Below are positions 22,345-31,139 of a DNA stretch of 34,594 nucleotides, one piece after another. Below the pieces are notes generated by a model, which did no database searches, was not told the origin of the DNA, and saw only the letters and a program-made list of their open reading frames with translations. The DNA is from Paraburkholderia bryophila (GTDB lineage: Bacteria; Pseudomonadota; Gammaproteobacteria; Burkholderiales; Burkholderiaceae), in assembly GCF_003269035.1 (NCBI RefSeq), contig NZ_QLTK01000048.1:1-34594 (forward strand), written 5' to 3'. Position 1 is the stretch's first letter; each line of letters begins with the position of its first letter. Both the position numbers and the translations under genes were made by a program.

Positions 22345-24392
22345 CGGCCGGTCGGGTTTTTGGGCGGCTATCAGGTCGGCGCTCAGGTCGGCACATAGGT
22401 CGGCGCTTAGGCAGTCGCTCAGGCAGCCAATCACACAGCCTCTCAGGCAGTCACTCAGATAGCCTCCAAGGCAGCCGCTCACGTCGCCTCCGCGCGCGCC
22501 GCGCCGGGTTGATCCGCGTCGCCGCCATGTTGACGTTGAGCGGTGCGTGCATGGTCGGCGCATTCGCCGACGAGACCGCCGCCTCGTCCGCCGACGACCT
22601 TGCGCCCTCGACGATGGAGCGCGACGTCCATCTGTTCACGATCCAGAAAGACGGCTCGATCGAAGAGCACGACGACACGATCCTGCGTGCCAATACCACG
22701 AGCGGCGTCGACGACATCGCGCAACGCTATGTGTGGTTCAACAAGGACATCGAGCAGGTGCAATTGCTGGCCGCCGAAACGCTCGACCCGAACGGCGTTG
22801 CGCATCCGGTCGGCCCCGAGGCGATCCGCGACGTGCAGGAGCCGCGCTCGGCCGGCGCGCCGAGTTTCGAGGACGGCGTGTTGCGCACGGTGATTTTCCC
22901 TGGCGTGGAACCCGGCTCGCGTGTGCATCTGGCGTTTCGCAAGACCCGCACGAAGCCTCTGCAGGCCGGCACGTTCGCGTATCTGGTCGAGCCGACGCGC
23001 GACCCCGTCGAGCTGCAACGTCTGATCTTCGACCTGCCCGCCGACGTGCCGCTCTATGCCGACGCGCGCGGCTACACCGCGTTGCCGCCGGTCACGGCCA
23101 AGGGTCGCACCCGCTACGAATTCGACTACCGGCACGGGCCTTACGCGCCGCTCGAAGCGGGCGCGGTGGGTTACGCGAACTGGGGCGACCGGCTGATGGT
23201 GTCGACGGTGCCGGACTTCGCGAGCTTTGCGGCGCGCTACCGCGGGCCCGCGCTCGACGCCACCATGAACGACCCCGCGATCGTCCGGCTGGCGCAGGAG
23301 CTAACTGCGGGCACCGCCGATCCGCGCGACAAAGCCCGCATTCTGTACGACTGGATGCGTCTGAATATTCGCTACGTGGCGTTGTTTCTCGGCGAGACGG
23401 CGGCGATTCCGCACAAGGCGATCGACATCCTGCATAACCGTTACGGCGACTGCAAGGACCACGTCGCGCTGTACGGCGCGTTGCTGGCGGCGGTGGGGAT
23501 TCGCAGCGAGGCGGTGCTGCTCAACCTCGGGCCGTACTACAGCTTGCCGGCCGTGCCGGGCTACGGCAGCAGCGCGATCAATCACGCGATCGTGTGGATT
23601 CCCGAGCTGGCGTTGTACGCGGATACCACGGCGGGCGGTGTGGCGTTCGGTTATCTGCCGCCGAGCGTGATGGACCGGCCGGTGCTGCTGGTCGACGCCG
23701 GCGTGCTGTCGCGCACGCCGGCCACGCAGGTGCGCGAGCGCCAGGCGCGTCTGCAGATCGAGGTCGACGAACAAGGCTCGGCGACTTACGCCTACCGCGT
23801 CGAGGACACGGGCTACACGGCGGAGCTCGAGCGCAACACGTTCCGGCGCGCGACGCGGCAGCGCACCCAACTGATCGCCGCGAACCGGCTGTTGATGACG
23901 GGGCTGCACGGCACGGCGCAATTACGTACGGACGACGTCAGCGCCACGCACGGACCGTTCGCCACCTCGATGGAGGGCCGCGTGGCGCACTTCGTCTGGT
24001 CGGACGGGACCACGGCGGTGCCGGCGTTGACGAGTCTGTCGGGCGGCATGAGCTCGCAGGTGCAGGCGTGGCTGGCGGAGCCGGCGAGAACGCAGCCATG
24101 GGCCTGCCTGGGCGGCGCGTTCGACGAGACGCTGGAAATGACCCTGCCGCGCTTTGTCCGCGTGACGGATGTGCCGGTGGATACGTCGGTGCAGGACCGG
24201 TTTTTGACGTTCACATCCCGCTATATTTTCGATCCGTCGACGCGCGTGTTGCAGGTCCGGCGGCAACTGCGAGCCGCCTTCGAGCATCAGATGTGTACCG
24301 CCGACGAATTCGCCGCGCTGAAAGACGACCTCGTGCGAATCGAGCGGGACCTCGACGCCGAGCTGGTGGTCAAGGTGGCGAACTCAAAATAA
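22341..24392 (+). CDS. DUF3857/transglutaminase-like exported protein
   Basis: Up to 683 residues. A DUF3857 domain (about residues 90-260) is followed by a transglutaminase-like fold with an intact triad: Cys371 in RYGDCKDHVALYGALL, His415 in INHAIVWIP and Asp428 in LYADTT. A Sec-type signal (LIRVAAMLTLSGACMVGAFA) ends near residue 76, so the mature part is periplasmic or exported. The true start is uncertain. GTG 22341 overlaps the upstream stop and has an AAGG-type site, but then 56 residues, largely four-residue Gly/Ser/Arg repeats encoded by the 12-bp tandem array, precede the signal. TTG 22509 gives a normal signal peptide but has no good ribosome-binding site. Such proteins are widespread in proteobacteria; their substrates are unknown. 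Confidence 0.87.
   Translation: MTAGRVFGRLSGRRSGRHIGRRLGSRSGSQSHSLSGSHSDSLQGSRSRRLRARRAGLIRVAAMLTLSGACMVGAFADETAASSADDLAPSTMERDVHLFTIQKDGSIEEHDDTILRANTTSGVDDIAQRYVWFNKDIEQVQLLAAETLDPNGVAHPVGPEAIRDVQEPRSAGAPSFEDGVLRTVIFPGVEPGSRVHLAFRKTRTKPLQAGTFAYLVEPTRDPVELQRLIFDLPADVPLYADARGYTALPPVTAKGRTRYEFDYRHGPYAPLEAGAVGYANWGDRLMVSTVPDFASFAARYRGPALDATMNDPAIVRLAQELTAGTADPRDKARILYDWMRLNIRYVALFLGETAAIPHKAIDILHNRYGDCKDHVALYGALLAAVGIRSEAVLLNLGPYYSLPAVPGYGSSAINHAIVWIPELALYADTTAGGVAFGYLPPSVMDRPVLLVDAGVLSRTPATQVRERQARLQIEVDEQGSATYAYRVEDTGYTAELERNTFRRATRQRTQLIAANRLLMTGLHGTAQLRTDDVSATHGPFATSMEGRVAHFVWSDGTTAVPALTSLSGGMSSQVQAWLAEPARTQPWACLGGAFDETLEMTLPRFVRVTDVPVDTSVQDRFLTFTSRYIFDPSTRVLQVRRQLRAAFEHQMCTADEFAALKDDLVRIERDLDAELVVKVANSK
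22363..22482 (+). repeat. 12-bp tandem repeat (minisatellite)
   Basis: Ten degenerate 12-bp units in exact register from 22363 (units at 22375, 22387, 22399 and so on to 22471), of the form G-[TC]-[CA]-G-[GTC]-C-three variable-TCAG or similar. Twelve being a multiple of three, the array is open in several frames: in the forward gene frame it gives four-residue repeats ending in GR or GS. It lies at the extreme 5' end of the DUF3857 gene, before its signal peptide. Confidence 0.85.
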
Positions 24393-24420
24393 ACGTCGAA
24401 ATAACGGCGCTCGCGCCACG

Positions 24421-24462
24421 GGGTTGGCACCGCGTGAAGCCACGCGGCGCCAACCCGTTTTT
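24421..24462 (+). terminator. Rho-independent terminator after the DUF3857 gene
   Basis: A 16-bp stem with one A-C mismatch (24421-24436 with 24441-24456), loop AAGC, followed by five T on the forward strand. It lies 28 bp after the stop of the DUF3857 gene and 25 bp before the end of the convergent binding-protein gene, for which the reverse strand offers no T run. Confidence 0.85.
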
Positions 24463-24487
24463 CAGGTCCTTAAAGCAGGCCGAAACC

Positions 24488-25636
24488 TCAGCCGCCGCTC
24501 TTGGTCACGATGGGTACCCACGCGCCGTTCTTGACCTGATAGAGCGTCGACGACCCGCTCTTCAATGCGCCCGTGCTATCGAACGAGATCTTGCCGGTCA
24601 CGCCGTCGAAATCGATCGCCTTCAGCACCGGGCGATACACATTCGGCGTGTTCGATTTGGCCTGCTGCATGGCTTTGATCGCAGCCCACGCGCCGTCGTA
24701 ACCGAACGGTGCGTACGACAGGATATCCACCCCGAAGCGCTTCTTGAACTTCGCGGAGAAGTCCTTGCCGCCCGGCAACTGCGCCAGCGGCCGCCCGTAT
24801 TCCCAAGCCTGGGCGCCTTCCGCCGCGTCGCCGGCGAGCTTGATGAAGTCCTCGTCCATCACGCCGCCGCCGCCCACCAGTTGAGCGTTCAGGCTCAACT
24901 GCTTCATCCGCTTCGCGAAGCCGGCCGCCTGCGTGTCCAGGCCGCCGAAGAACACCAGATCGGCATTGGTCGATTTGATCTTGGTGATCTGCGTACTGAA
25001 GTCGACCGCCTTGTTGTCGGTGTACTCGCGCGTCACGATGGTGCCGCCGTGCGCTTTCACCGCCTTCTCGAACTCGTCGGCCTCGCCCTGGCCGAACGCG
25101 GTCCGGTCGTCGACGATCGCGATGCGCTTGGCCTTGGTGACTTCGACGGCGTAGACGCCCGCGTTGCCGGCGTTCTGCGCGTCGGTGGAAATCACCATGA
25201 AGGTGTTCGCGAAGCCGCGCCCGGTGATGATCGGGTTGGTGGCGGCCGGGTCGATCACCGGAATGCCGGCCTGTTCATAAATTTGCGAGGCGGGAATCGT
25301 GGTACCCGAATTGAAGTGGCCCACCACCGCCGAGACGCCCGAATCCACCAGCTTCTGCGCGGCCTGCACGCCGATGCGCGGGTCGGCCTGGTCGTCCTCG
25401 GAGACGAGCTGGAATTGCGTGACCTGGTCGCCGATCTTGATCTTCTGCGCGTTGGCTTCCTCGATGGCGAGCCGCACGCCGTTTTCGAGGTCCTTGCCGT
25501 AGCCGGCGTTGGCGCCCGTCATCGGCGCGGCGAAGCCGATCTTCACCGTCTGGTCGGCGGAACCGGCCAGCGGCGCGAGTGCGAACAGGGCGCCGGCGAT
25601 CAATGCGAGTGGTTTCAGCGTAGTGCGAAGACTCAT
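24488..25636 (-). CDS. Branched-chain amino acid-type ABC substrate-binding protein
   Basis: A 382-residue periplasmic binding protein of the LivJ/LivK type. The Sec signal (basic LRTTLKP, hydrophobic ALIAGALFALAPLAG, cleavage near residues 26-28) precedes VKIGFAAPMTGANAGYGKDLENG, the usual first strand and ligand loop. Family marks are LVSEDDQADPRIGVQAAQKLVD, VVGHFNSGTTIPASQIY, and YAPFGYDGAWAAIKAM. The start at 25636 has AAAGGAG 8-10 nt upstream; the longer frame upstream is not part of the protein. No permease or ATPase genes lie beside it, so it is an orphan that must share a transporter encoded elsewhere. The ligand is probably an aliphatic amino acid but is not certain. Confidence 0.93.
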   Translation of the reverse strand: MSLRTTLKPLALIAGALFALAPLAGSADQTVKIGFAAPMTGANAGYGKDLENGVRLAIEEANAQKIKIGDQVTQFQLVSEDDQADPRIGVQAAQKLVDSGVSAVVGHFNSGTTIPASQIYEQAGIPVIDPAATNPIITGRGFANTFMVISTDAQNAGNAGVYAVEVTKAKRIAIVDDRTAFGQGEADEFEKAVKAHGGTIVTREYTDNKAVDFSTQITKIKSTNADLVFFGGLDTQAAGFAKRMKQLSLNAQLVGGGGVMDEDFIKLAGDAAEGAQAWEYGRPLAQLPGGKDFSAKFKKRFGVDILSYAPFGYDGAWAAIKAMQQAKSNTPNVYRPVLKAIDFDGVTGKISFDSTGALKSGSSTLYQVKNGAWVPIVTKSGG

Positions 25637-25989
25637 GGTCTCTCTCTCCTTTCCATCGACAGTTTCAGGGTGTGTGAAAGCGGCAAGGCGGTAACGCTGG
25701 ATCGGCGCGCAAGCAGGGTAAGGCATGGCGCACATCGCAAGACTACGAATGATCGGTCGCCATAAACAATGCTGGAATACGCGCAGTCGCTGCCACACGC
25801 CGGTTAATCTGGCGCGAATATAGAAAGCCAAATTGACGTCGTCTTGGCAGTTCGAGGCACTTTGAATGAGCATTTCGGCATAGGGCCCGCAGCGCATACG
25901 CTGGCGGCCTGTCGGCGCGGGCTCATGGATGCGGATTGCGGCACATGCTTAAGAAGCCGGCGCGAGCGCGCCGGCTGTGGAGCGGATGT
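25637..25989. other. Intergenic region upstream of the binding-protein gene
   Basis: 353 bp expected to carry the promoter of the binding-protein gene on the reverse strand; a TATATT box at 25818-25823 (reverse strand) is a possible -10. The right end holds a perfect hairpin (25955-25976). I see no convincing gene. Confidence 0.45.
25955..25976 (-). terminator. Hairpin after the acidic hypothetical gene
   Basis: A perfect 10-bp GC-rich stem (25955-25964 with 25967-25976) with a 2-nt loop, 13 bp past the stop of the reverse-strand gene. The following bases on that strand are TTCTTAAG, a weak T tract, so termination is likely but not certain. Confidence 0.5.
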
Positions 25990-26451
25990 TTAGTGCTCGC
26001 CTTGCTCGCGCAGCAACTCTTCGCGCAGACGCAGCAGCGGCGCCTTGGTGTCGTCGTCGGCCCATGTGTCGAGGTCGTCGATCGCGCGCTGGCAGCCGTC
26101 GAGCACGAGGTCGATATCCACCGGCACGCCGTTGTTCAGCGCGAACTCGATGGTCTCGGCGAACTGCTGGCATTCGTCCTCGCCGTAGGAGATGTCGAGG
26201 TTGTCCGCGATGACTTCGGCGATGTTGCTGCGGGCGCGATCGTCGGGCGTCACCATGTCGATGATGCCGCGTGCCACGGCCGGCGAGTAGTACAGCGCAA
26301 TGTCGAGCCACTGCGCGGGATCGAAGTCGGCCTGATCGAACTGGTTCTCGAAGAACTCGATCGCTTCCTGTTCGTGGGTTTCGTCGGCGTCGACGCTGAC
26401 GCACAACTGCTCAAAATATTCTTCCCGCTCGCTGCGGATATAGCCGTCCAT
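25990..26451 (-). CDS. Acidic hypothetical protein
   Basis: A 153-residue soluble, strongly acidic protein, rich in Asp and Glu throughout (for example VSVDADETHEQEAIEFFENQ near residues 18-37). It looks all-helical. There is no signal peptide, membrane span or catalytic motif that I recognise. The start at 26451 has GAGG 6 nt upstream; a frame from 26526 would add 25 unrelated residues. It is followed by a hairpin and preceded by pdxY 123 bp upstream on the same strand, so it may share transcription with it. Its function is unknown. Confidence 0.78.
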   Translation of the reverse strand: MDGYIRSEREEYFEQLCVSVDADETHEQEAIEFFENQFDQADFDPAQWLDIALYYSPAVARGIIDMVTPDDRARSNIAEVIADNLDISYGEDECQQFAETIEFALNNGVPVDIDLVLDGCQRAIDDLDTWADDDTKAPLLRLREELLREQGEH

Positions 26452-26574
26452 CGATGCCTCGTCTGCTGAATGCCTGATGCCTGAAAAGTGGCGATGGGCG
26501 AGGGCATGCCGTGATGCCTCGTCCACGCGGCAAGCATTATAGGCGTGAGAGGACGTGAGACGCCGCGCGGCGAC

Positions 26575-27441
26575 TTAAGCGCTGTCCGCCACCCACGCAT
26601 CGAACCACTCGCGCGGCTGCGCGATTTCGTTCTGCGCGGCCACCAGTTCCAGCTCGTAACGCCCGGCTTGCCAGGTCGCCTTGACCACCGCATTCACGGC
26701 GGCCAGCGTGTGTTCGAACGCCGCGCGAATCGAATCGCCCAGCAGCGTGCGCGCGACGAACACCGCGCTCGTCAGATCGCCGACGCCGACCGGTTGACGC
26801 GCGAACGGGTAGAGCGGACGCTGGCCCATCCATGCCTCGCGTTCGGTGACGACCAGCATGTTGAAGCGGTCGGCCGGGCTGTTGCGGTCGAGCAGATGTT
26901 TGACCAGCACCAGCTTCGGCCCACGCGCGATCAGCTCGCGGCAGGCGGTCACCGCTTCTTCGAGCGTCTCGATCTCGCGGCCCGCGAGACGTTGCAGCTC
27001 GGTATGATTCGGCGCCATCGCGTCGGCCATGGCCGGCATGGTGCGCACCAGAAACTCCTGGATGCCCGGCTCGACCTTGCAGCCGCTCGCCGCGCCCATC
27101 ACCGGATCGCAGAAGTACCAGGCGCGCGGATTGGCGGCCTTCACGGCCTTGACGATTTCCAGTACCGACTGGGCCTGCTCGGGAGTGCCGAGATAGCCGG
27201 ACAGCACCGCGTCGCAACGCGGCAGCATGCCGATCGCGCCGATGCCTTCGACCAGCTCTTCCATTTGCGCGGCCTCGATCGCACCGCCGGTCCAATGGCC
27301 GTATTGCGTGTGGTTGGAGAACTGCACGGTATTGAGCGGCCAGACGTTGACGCCGAGGCGGCGGATCGGGAATTCGGCCGCGCTGTTGCCGGCGTGCCCA
27401 AACACGACATGGGACTGGATGCTCAGAACGTTTTTCGTCAT
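26575..27441 (-). CDS. pdxY: Pyridoxal kinase PdxY
   Basis: A 288-residue ribokinase-fold enzyme that phosphorylates pyridoxal with ATP in the B6 salvage pathway. It closely matches PdxY of Escherichia coli from memory: VLSIQSHVVFGHAGNSAAEFP at the start (residues 5-25), RRLGVNVWPLNTVQFSNHTQYG, CDAVLSGYLG, YFCDPVMG, the anion-hole and catalytic-base region PVGVGDLTSAVF (near residues 221-232), and a YELELVAAQNEIAQP end. Length is the family norm (about 287). The ribosome-binding site is poor. A perfect 8-bp inverted repeat lies about 110-140 bp upstream (27552-27579). Confidence 0.95.
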   Translation of the reverse strand: MTKNVLSIQSHVVFGHAGNSAAEFPIRRLGVNVWPLNTVQFSNHTQYGHWTGGAIEAAQMEELVEGIGAIGMLPRCDAVLSGYLGTPEQAQSVLEIVKAVKAANPRAWYFCDPVMGAASGCKVEPGIQEFLVRTMPAMADAMAPNHTELQRLAGREIETLEEAVTACRELIARGPKLVLVKHLLDRNSPADRFNMLVVTEREAWMGQRPLYPFARQPVGVGDLTSAVFVARTLLGDSIRAAFEHTLAAVNAVVKATWQAGRYELELVAAQNEIAQPREWFDAWVADSA

Positions 27442-27551
27442 GGTGTGGCCCGCGCAAGCGCTCGTGCGCGATCAGTGGAAACGGGAAGGTGCAACGCCTC
27501 GGCGTGATCCGGCAGGAGCCGGACGCCTCGTGCGGCGGGACTGCTTCAGAT

Positions 27552-27579
27552 CATGCAAGAAAACTGCATGCCTTGCATG
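27552..27579. promoter_or_regulatory. Inverted repeat upstream of pdxY
   Basis: CATGCAAG (27552-27559) and CTTGCATG (27572-27579) form a perfect 8-bp inverted repeat with a 12-bp spacer, itself containing GCATGC. It lies between glgA and pdxY, about 110 bp before the pdxY start, in a region without genes (27442-27726). It may be an operator for pdxY; no regulator gene is adjacent. Confidence 0.35.
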
Positions 27580-27726
27580 GTCAGGCAACAATACATGAGT
27601 TTGCCGCGCGCGAGTCGATCCGGCCCTGTGGTTGTTGCGCCGAACCATCAGACGGATGGCGGCTTGCCGAAAGATGCGCAAGGGCGGTTGAAGGCGCGCC
27701 GGCCAGGCGCGCGTGCCGACATCCGC

Positions 27727-29187
27727 TCAGGTGAGCTCGCGATACAACGCCAGATAGCGCTCGGCCGAGGCCCCCCAGCCGAAGTCCTGGCGCATGGCGC
27801 GCCGCTGCGTGGCCTTCCATTCGGTGCGGCGGTCGTATAGCGCGAACGCGCGGCGGATCGCGCTGCCGATGCCTTTCGGCTCGAACCGTTCGAACACGAA
27901 ACCGGTGGCGAGGTCGTCGGCGAGATTTTCGAGCGATGCGTCGACCACCGTGTCTGCGAGTCCGCCCACGCAGTGCACCAGCGGCAGCGAGCCGTAGGCC
28001 AGCGCGTAGAGCTGGGTCAGGCCGCAGGGTTCGAAACGCGACGGCACCGCGATCACGTCGCTGCCCGCGACGATCGTATGCGCGAGCGTTTCGTCGAACC
28101 CGAGTTCCACCGCGACCGCTTCCGGATGCGCGTGCGCGGCCCGCTTCAGGCCGTTTTCGAGCGCCGGATCGCCCGTGCCGAACACCACCAGCTGGCCGCC
28201 GCGTTTGACGATTTCCGGCACCGCTTCGAGCAGCAGGTCGAGGCCTTTCTGTTCGGTGAGGCGGCTCACCACGCCGAACAGCAGCGCGTCGCTTTTCTGC
28301 GCGAGGCCGAAGCGCTTTTGCAGCGCTTCCTTGCAGCTCAGCTTGCCGGCGAGGCGCGTGGCGTTGTAGTGCGAGTCGAGCAAGGTGTCGCTGGCGGGGT
28401 TCCATACGGCATAGTCGACGCCGTTCAGAATCCCGCTCAGATCGTGCGAGCGATGACGCAGCAGTCCGTCCAGACCGCCGCCCTGCGCCAGCGTCTGGAT
28501 TTCGCGTGCGTACGTCGGACTGACGGTCGTGATGCGGTCGGTGTAGTAAAGCCCGGCTTTGAGGAACGACAACTGCCCATAAAACTCGATGCCGTGCATC
28601 GTGAAAAAATCGTCCGGCAAGCCGAGCTGCGCGAACTGCTGCGCCGGAAACACGCCCTGATACGCGAGGTTGTGCACGGTAAACACGCAACGCGCGAGCG
28701 GCCGGCCCGACTGGCGCTCGGCCGCTTTCAGATAGGCGGGCGCGAGTCCGGCATGCCAGTCGTGCGCGTGGACGATCTGCGGCGTCCATGCCGGGTCGAG
28801 GCGCTGCGCCAGTTGGGCGGCGACCCAGCCGAGCAGCGCGAAGCGCAGCGCGTTGTCGCCGTACGGTACGTGCTCGTCGTTCAGATAGGGGTTGCCGGGC
28901 CGGTCGTACAGCGTGCTGGCGCGGATCACGTAGACGATCAGACCGTTCGAGGGCAGGGTGCCGCGTTCCAGCGTGACGTCCGGGGCGTCGAAGCGGCGGC
29001 CCAGGCGCGCCACCGGTTGCAGGTCGGCGAGCCCGGCGACCACTGCGGGAAAGCCCGGCAGCAGTACCCGCACATCGGCGCCGCGCTCGATCAGCGCGGG
29101 CGGCAAAGCGCCCGCGACGTCGGCGAGACCGCCTGTTTTGAGGAGGGGATACAGCTCGCTTGCGACGTGCAGGGCGCGTATCGTCAT
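27727..29187 (-). CDS. glgA: Glycogen synthase
   Basis: A 486-residue GT5 glycosyltransferase that moves glucose from ADP-glucose to a growing alpha-1,4-glucan. The ADP-glucose-binding KTGGLADV motif begins at Lys17; HDWHAGLAPAYLK (near residues 140-152), FTVHNLAYQGVFP, the second-domain start LFGVVSRLTEQKGLDLL and the catalytic-end motif PSRFEPCGLTQLYALAYGSLPLV are all present. Start 29187 places the KTGGL motif at the usual distance. AAAGG precedes it closely. It lies 104 bp after glgC on the same strand and is most likely co-transcribed with it. No glgB or glgP is in the window. Confidence 0.96.
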   Translation of the reverse strand: MTIRALHVASELYPLLKTGGLADVAGALPPALIERGADVRVLLPGFPAVVAGLADLQPVARLGRRFDAPDVTLERGTLPSNGLIVYVIRASTLYDRPGNPYLNDEHVPYGDNALRFALLGWVAAQLAQRLDPAWTPQIVHAHDWHAGLAPAYLKAAERQSGRPLARCVFTVHNLAYQGVFPAQQFAQLGLPDDFFTMHGIEFYGQLSFLKAGLYYTDRITTVSPTYAREIQTLAQGGGLDGLLRHRSHDLSGILNGVDYAVWNPASDTLLDSHYNATRLAGKLSCKEALQKRFGLAQKSDALLFGVVSRLTEQKGLDLLLEAVPEIVKRGGQLVVFGTGDPALENGLKRAAHAHPEAVAVELGFDETLAHTIVAGSDVIAVPSRFEPCGLTQLYALAYGSLPLVHCVGGLADTVVDASLENLADDLATGFVFERFEPKGIGSAIRRAFALYDRRTEWKATQRRAMRQDFGWGASAERYLALYRELT

Positions 29188-29291
29188 AGGCCTTTGTCTC
29201 GTTGCGGTGAGGGAATGCGGTGCGTCCGGCCTGTCGGCTTGGGGGCACATCACGGGCAATTCGGGGGCCGCCGGCGGCGACCCCGGCGGCC

Positions 29292-30557
29292 TTACTTCAC
29301 CTTCTGCCGCAGCGCCTCGGGCGTGACCAGCACGACGCCGTCGTCGGTACGGTAGAAGCGTTCGGCGTCGCTCGCGGGATCTTCGCCGATCACCGTGCCG
29401 TCCGGAATCGCGCAACCGCGGTCGATCACCACCTTCTGCAGCCGGCAGCTCGCGCCGACGGTCACCTGTGGCAACAAGACTGCCTCACTGATGTTACAGA
29501 ATGAACTCACTTTGACATTCGACGACAACACCGAGCGCGAGATCTGCGACCCCGAAATCACGCAGCCGCCGCACACCAGCAGATTGTTGCCCGTGCCTTG
29601 CAGCCCCTTCATGTCGCGCACGAACTTGGCGGGCGGCAACTGTTCCTGATACGTCCAGATCGGCCAGCTACGGTCGTACAGGTCGAGCGTCGGGATCGTG
29701 GAGGCGAGGTCGAGGTTGGCGGCCCAGTAGGCGTCGATCGTGCCGACGTCGCGCCAGTACGGCTCGACCTTAGGGTCCGACGACACGCACGACATGCTGA
29801 ACGGATGCGCGATCGCCGTGCCTTGCGTGACGACGCGCGGCAGGATGTCCTTGCCGAAGTCGTGATCCGTTTCGATGCTGGAAATGTTCTCTTCGAGCAG
29901 CGAGTACAGATAGTCCGCGTTGAACACGTAGATGCCCATGCTGGCGAGCGCGACGTCCGGCCGGCCGGGCATGGCGGGCGGATCGGCGGGCTTTTCGACA
30001 AAGCCGGTCACGCGGCGGTTTTCGTCCACGGCCATCACGCCGAAGGCCACCGCGTCCATGCGCGGCACCTCGATACAGCCGACCGTGCAATCCGCGCCGC
30101 TTTCCGCGTGGTCGGCGATCATGCGCGTGTAGTCCATCTTGTAGATGTGGTCGCCCGCCAGCACCACCACGTACTTCGGCCGGATCGAGCGGATGATGTC
30201 GAGGTTCTGGAATACGGCGTCCGCCGTGCCGCGATACCAGTGAGCGCCTTCCACGCGTTGTTGCGCCGGCCACAGGTCGATGAACTCGCCGAATTCGCCG
30301 CGCAGGAAGCTCCAGCCGCGCTGCAGATGGCGCAGCAGCGAGTGCGCCTTGTATTGCGTCACCACCGCGATGCGGCGGATGCCGGAGTTCAGACAGTTGG
30401 ACAACGCGAAGTCGATGATCCGGTACTTACCGCCGAAGTGCACCGCCGGCTTGACGCGTTTATTGGTGAGCGGCCCAAGCCGCGTGCCCCGTCCGCCCGC
30501 GAGGACGATGGCGAGGGTGGTACGTTGCAGATCGTTCAGCCGTGCCGGAGTGTCCAT
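29292..30557 (-). CDS. glgC: Glucose-1-phosphate adenylyltransferase
   Basis: A 421-residue nucleotidyltransferase making ADP-glucose from ATP and glucose 1-phosphate, the committed step of bacterial glycogen synthesis. Seen are the nucleotide-binding AGGRGTRLGPLTNKRVKPAV (about residues 19-38), the WYRGTADAVFQN block, the catalytic-metal VLAGDHIYKMDY, FVEKP, ASMGIYVFN, and the C-terminal left-handed beta-helix repeats (from about residue 300: VISGSQISRSVLSSNVKV). The start at 30557 has AAAGGAGA 6 nt upstream; the longer frame to 30905 lacks homology. It is the first gene of glgC-glgA. Confidence 0.96.
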   Translation of the reverse strand: MDTPARLNDLQRTTLAIVLAGGRGTRLGPLTNKRVKPAVHFGGKYRIIDFALSNCLNSGIRRIAVVTQYKAHSLLRHLQRGWSFLRGEFGEFIDLWPAQQRVEGAHWYRGTADAVFQNLDIIRSIRPKYVVVLAGDHIYKMDYTRMIADHAESGADCTVGCIEVPRMDAVAFGVMAVDENRRVTGFVEKPADPPAMPGRPDVALASMGIYVFNADYLYSLLEENISSIETDHDFGKDILPRVVTQGTAIAHPFSMSCVSSDPKVEPYWRDVGTIDAYWAANLDLASTIPTLDLYDRSWPIWTYQEQLPPAKFVRDMKGLQGTGNNLLVCGGCVISGSQISRSVLSSNVKVSSFCNISEAVLLPQVTVGASCRLQKVVIDRGCAIPDGTVIGEDPASDAERFYRTDDGVVLVTPEALRQKVK

Positions 30558-31139
30558 GTCTGTCTCCTTTGTCGACCGGATCTGGCGTGCGGGCTCCGGG
30601 TCGGCGCGTTGACGCTTCCCCAGGTCTCGTTGTGCTCGCTCCGGTCGTATGCAAGATGGTTGCTGGTTGGTATGTCCCGGATGTTTGGTCGCTTGTTCTC
30701 CGCGCTGATGATTGGTGCTGCCGGGCGGCGGCGTCTTCGCGGACCCGTCAGCTAGTTCTAGCACCGATTGGCCGCGAGCGCGTAGTCTGAATTGTGCGGA
30801 GGCTCGCCACCCGGCCCTGTTGCGCACGATCAACCCTTGCACGAAGCCGCTCCGTGCGGCACGACACATAGAGCGTGAGGTGGTGGGGCGCAATATGTGT
30901 GCCATCTCGGTGTGCGCCGTCTTTTGCTTCGTTTGCGGTCTGGCTTGAGGCTTCGCTCATACCCCACGCCGGTTGTCTTGCGGTCGGTTTGCCCGCTGGC
31001 TGCGGTAGCCTGCGCGTCAGGGTGCAGAGTCCGGTAGCGCGTCGTAGAATCGTGCGCTCGCGGCCGCGGTTCGGTGGGTGGCTTGCCTGAGGCGTCGACC
31101 GCGATGCTTCCCGTTACTTTCAGTTTGCAAAATATCCCG
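30558..31139. other. Divergent intergenic region, glgC/hydrolase
   Basis: 582 bp with no convincing gene; it should hold the glgC promoter (reverse) and the hydrolase promoter (forward). A TGCTAGAAC sequence on the reverse strand near 30753-30761 could be an extended -10 box for glgC, about 200 bp upstream of its start, which would give a long leader. Open frames here are continuations of the neighbours' frames without family features. Confidence 0.45.

Noticed and set aside
22150..22563. Reverse frame with Cys/Leu/Asp four-residue repeats
   Set aside because: The repeats are a by-product of the 12-bp tandem array, which is open in several frames; no start signal.
23594..25765. A 723-codon forward frame across the DUF3857 and LivK genes
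   Set aside because: It crosses a strong terminator and two convergent real genes and has no coherent domain.
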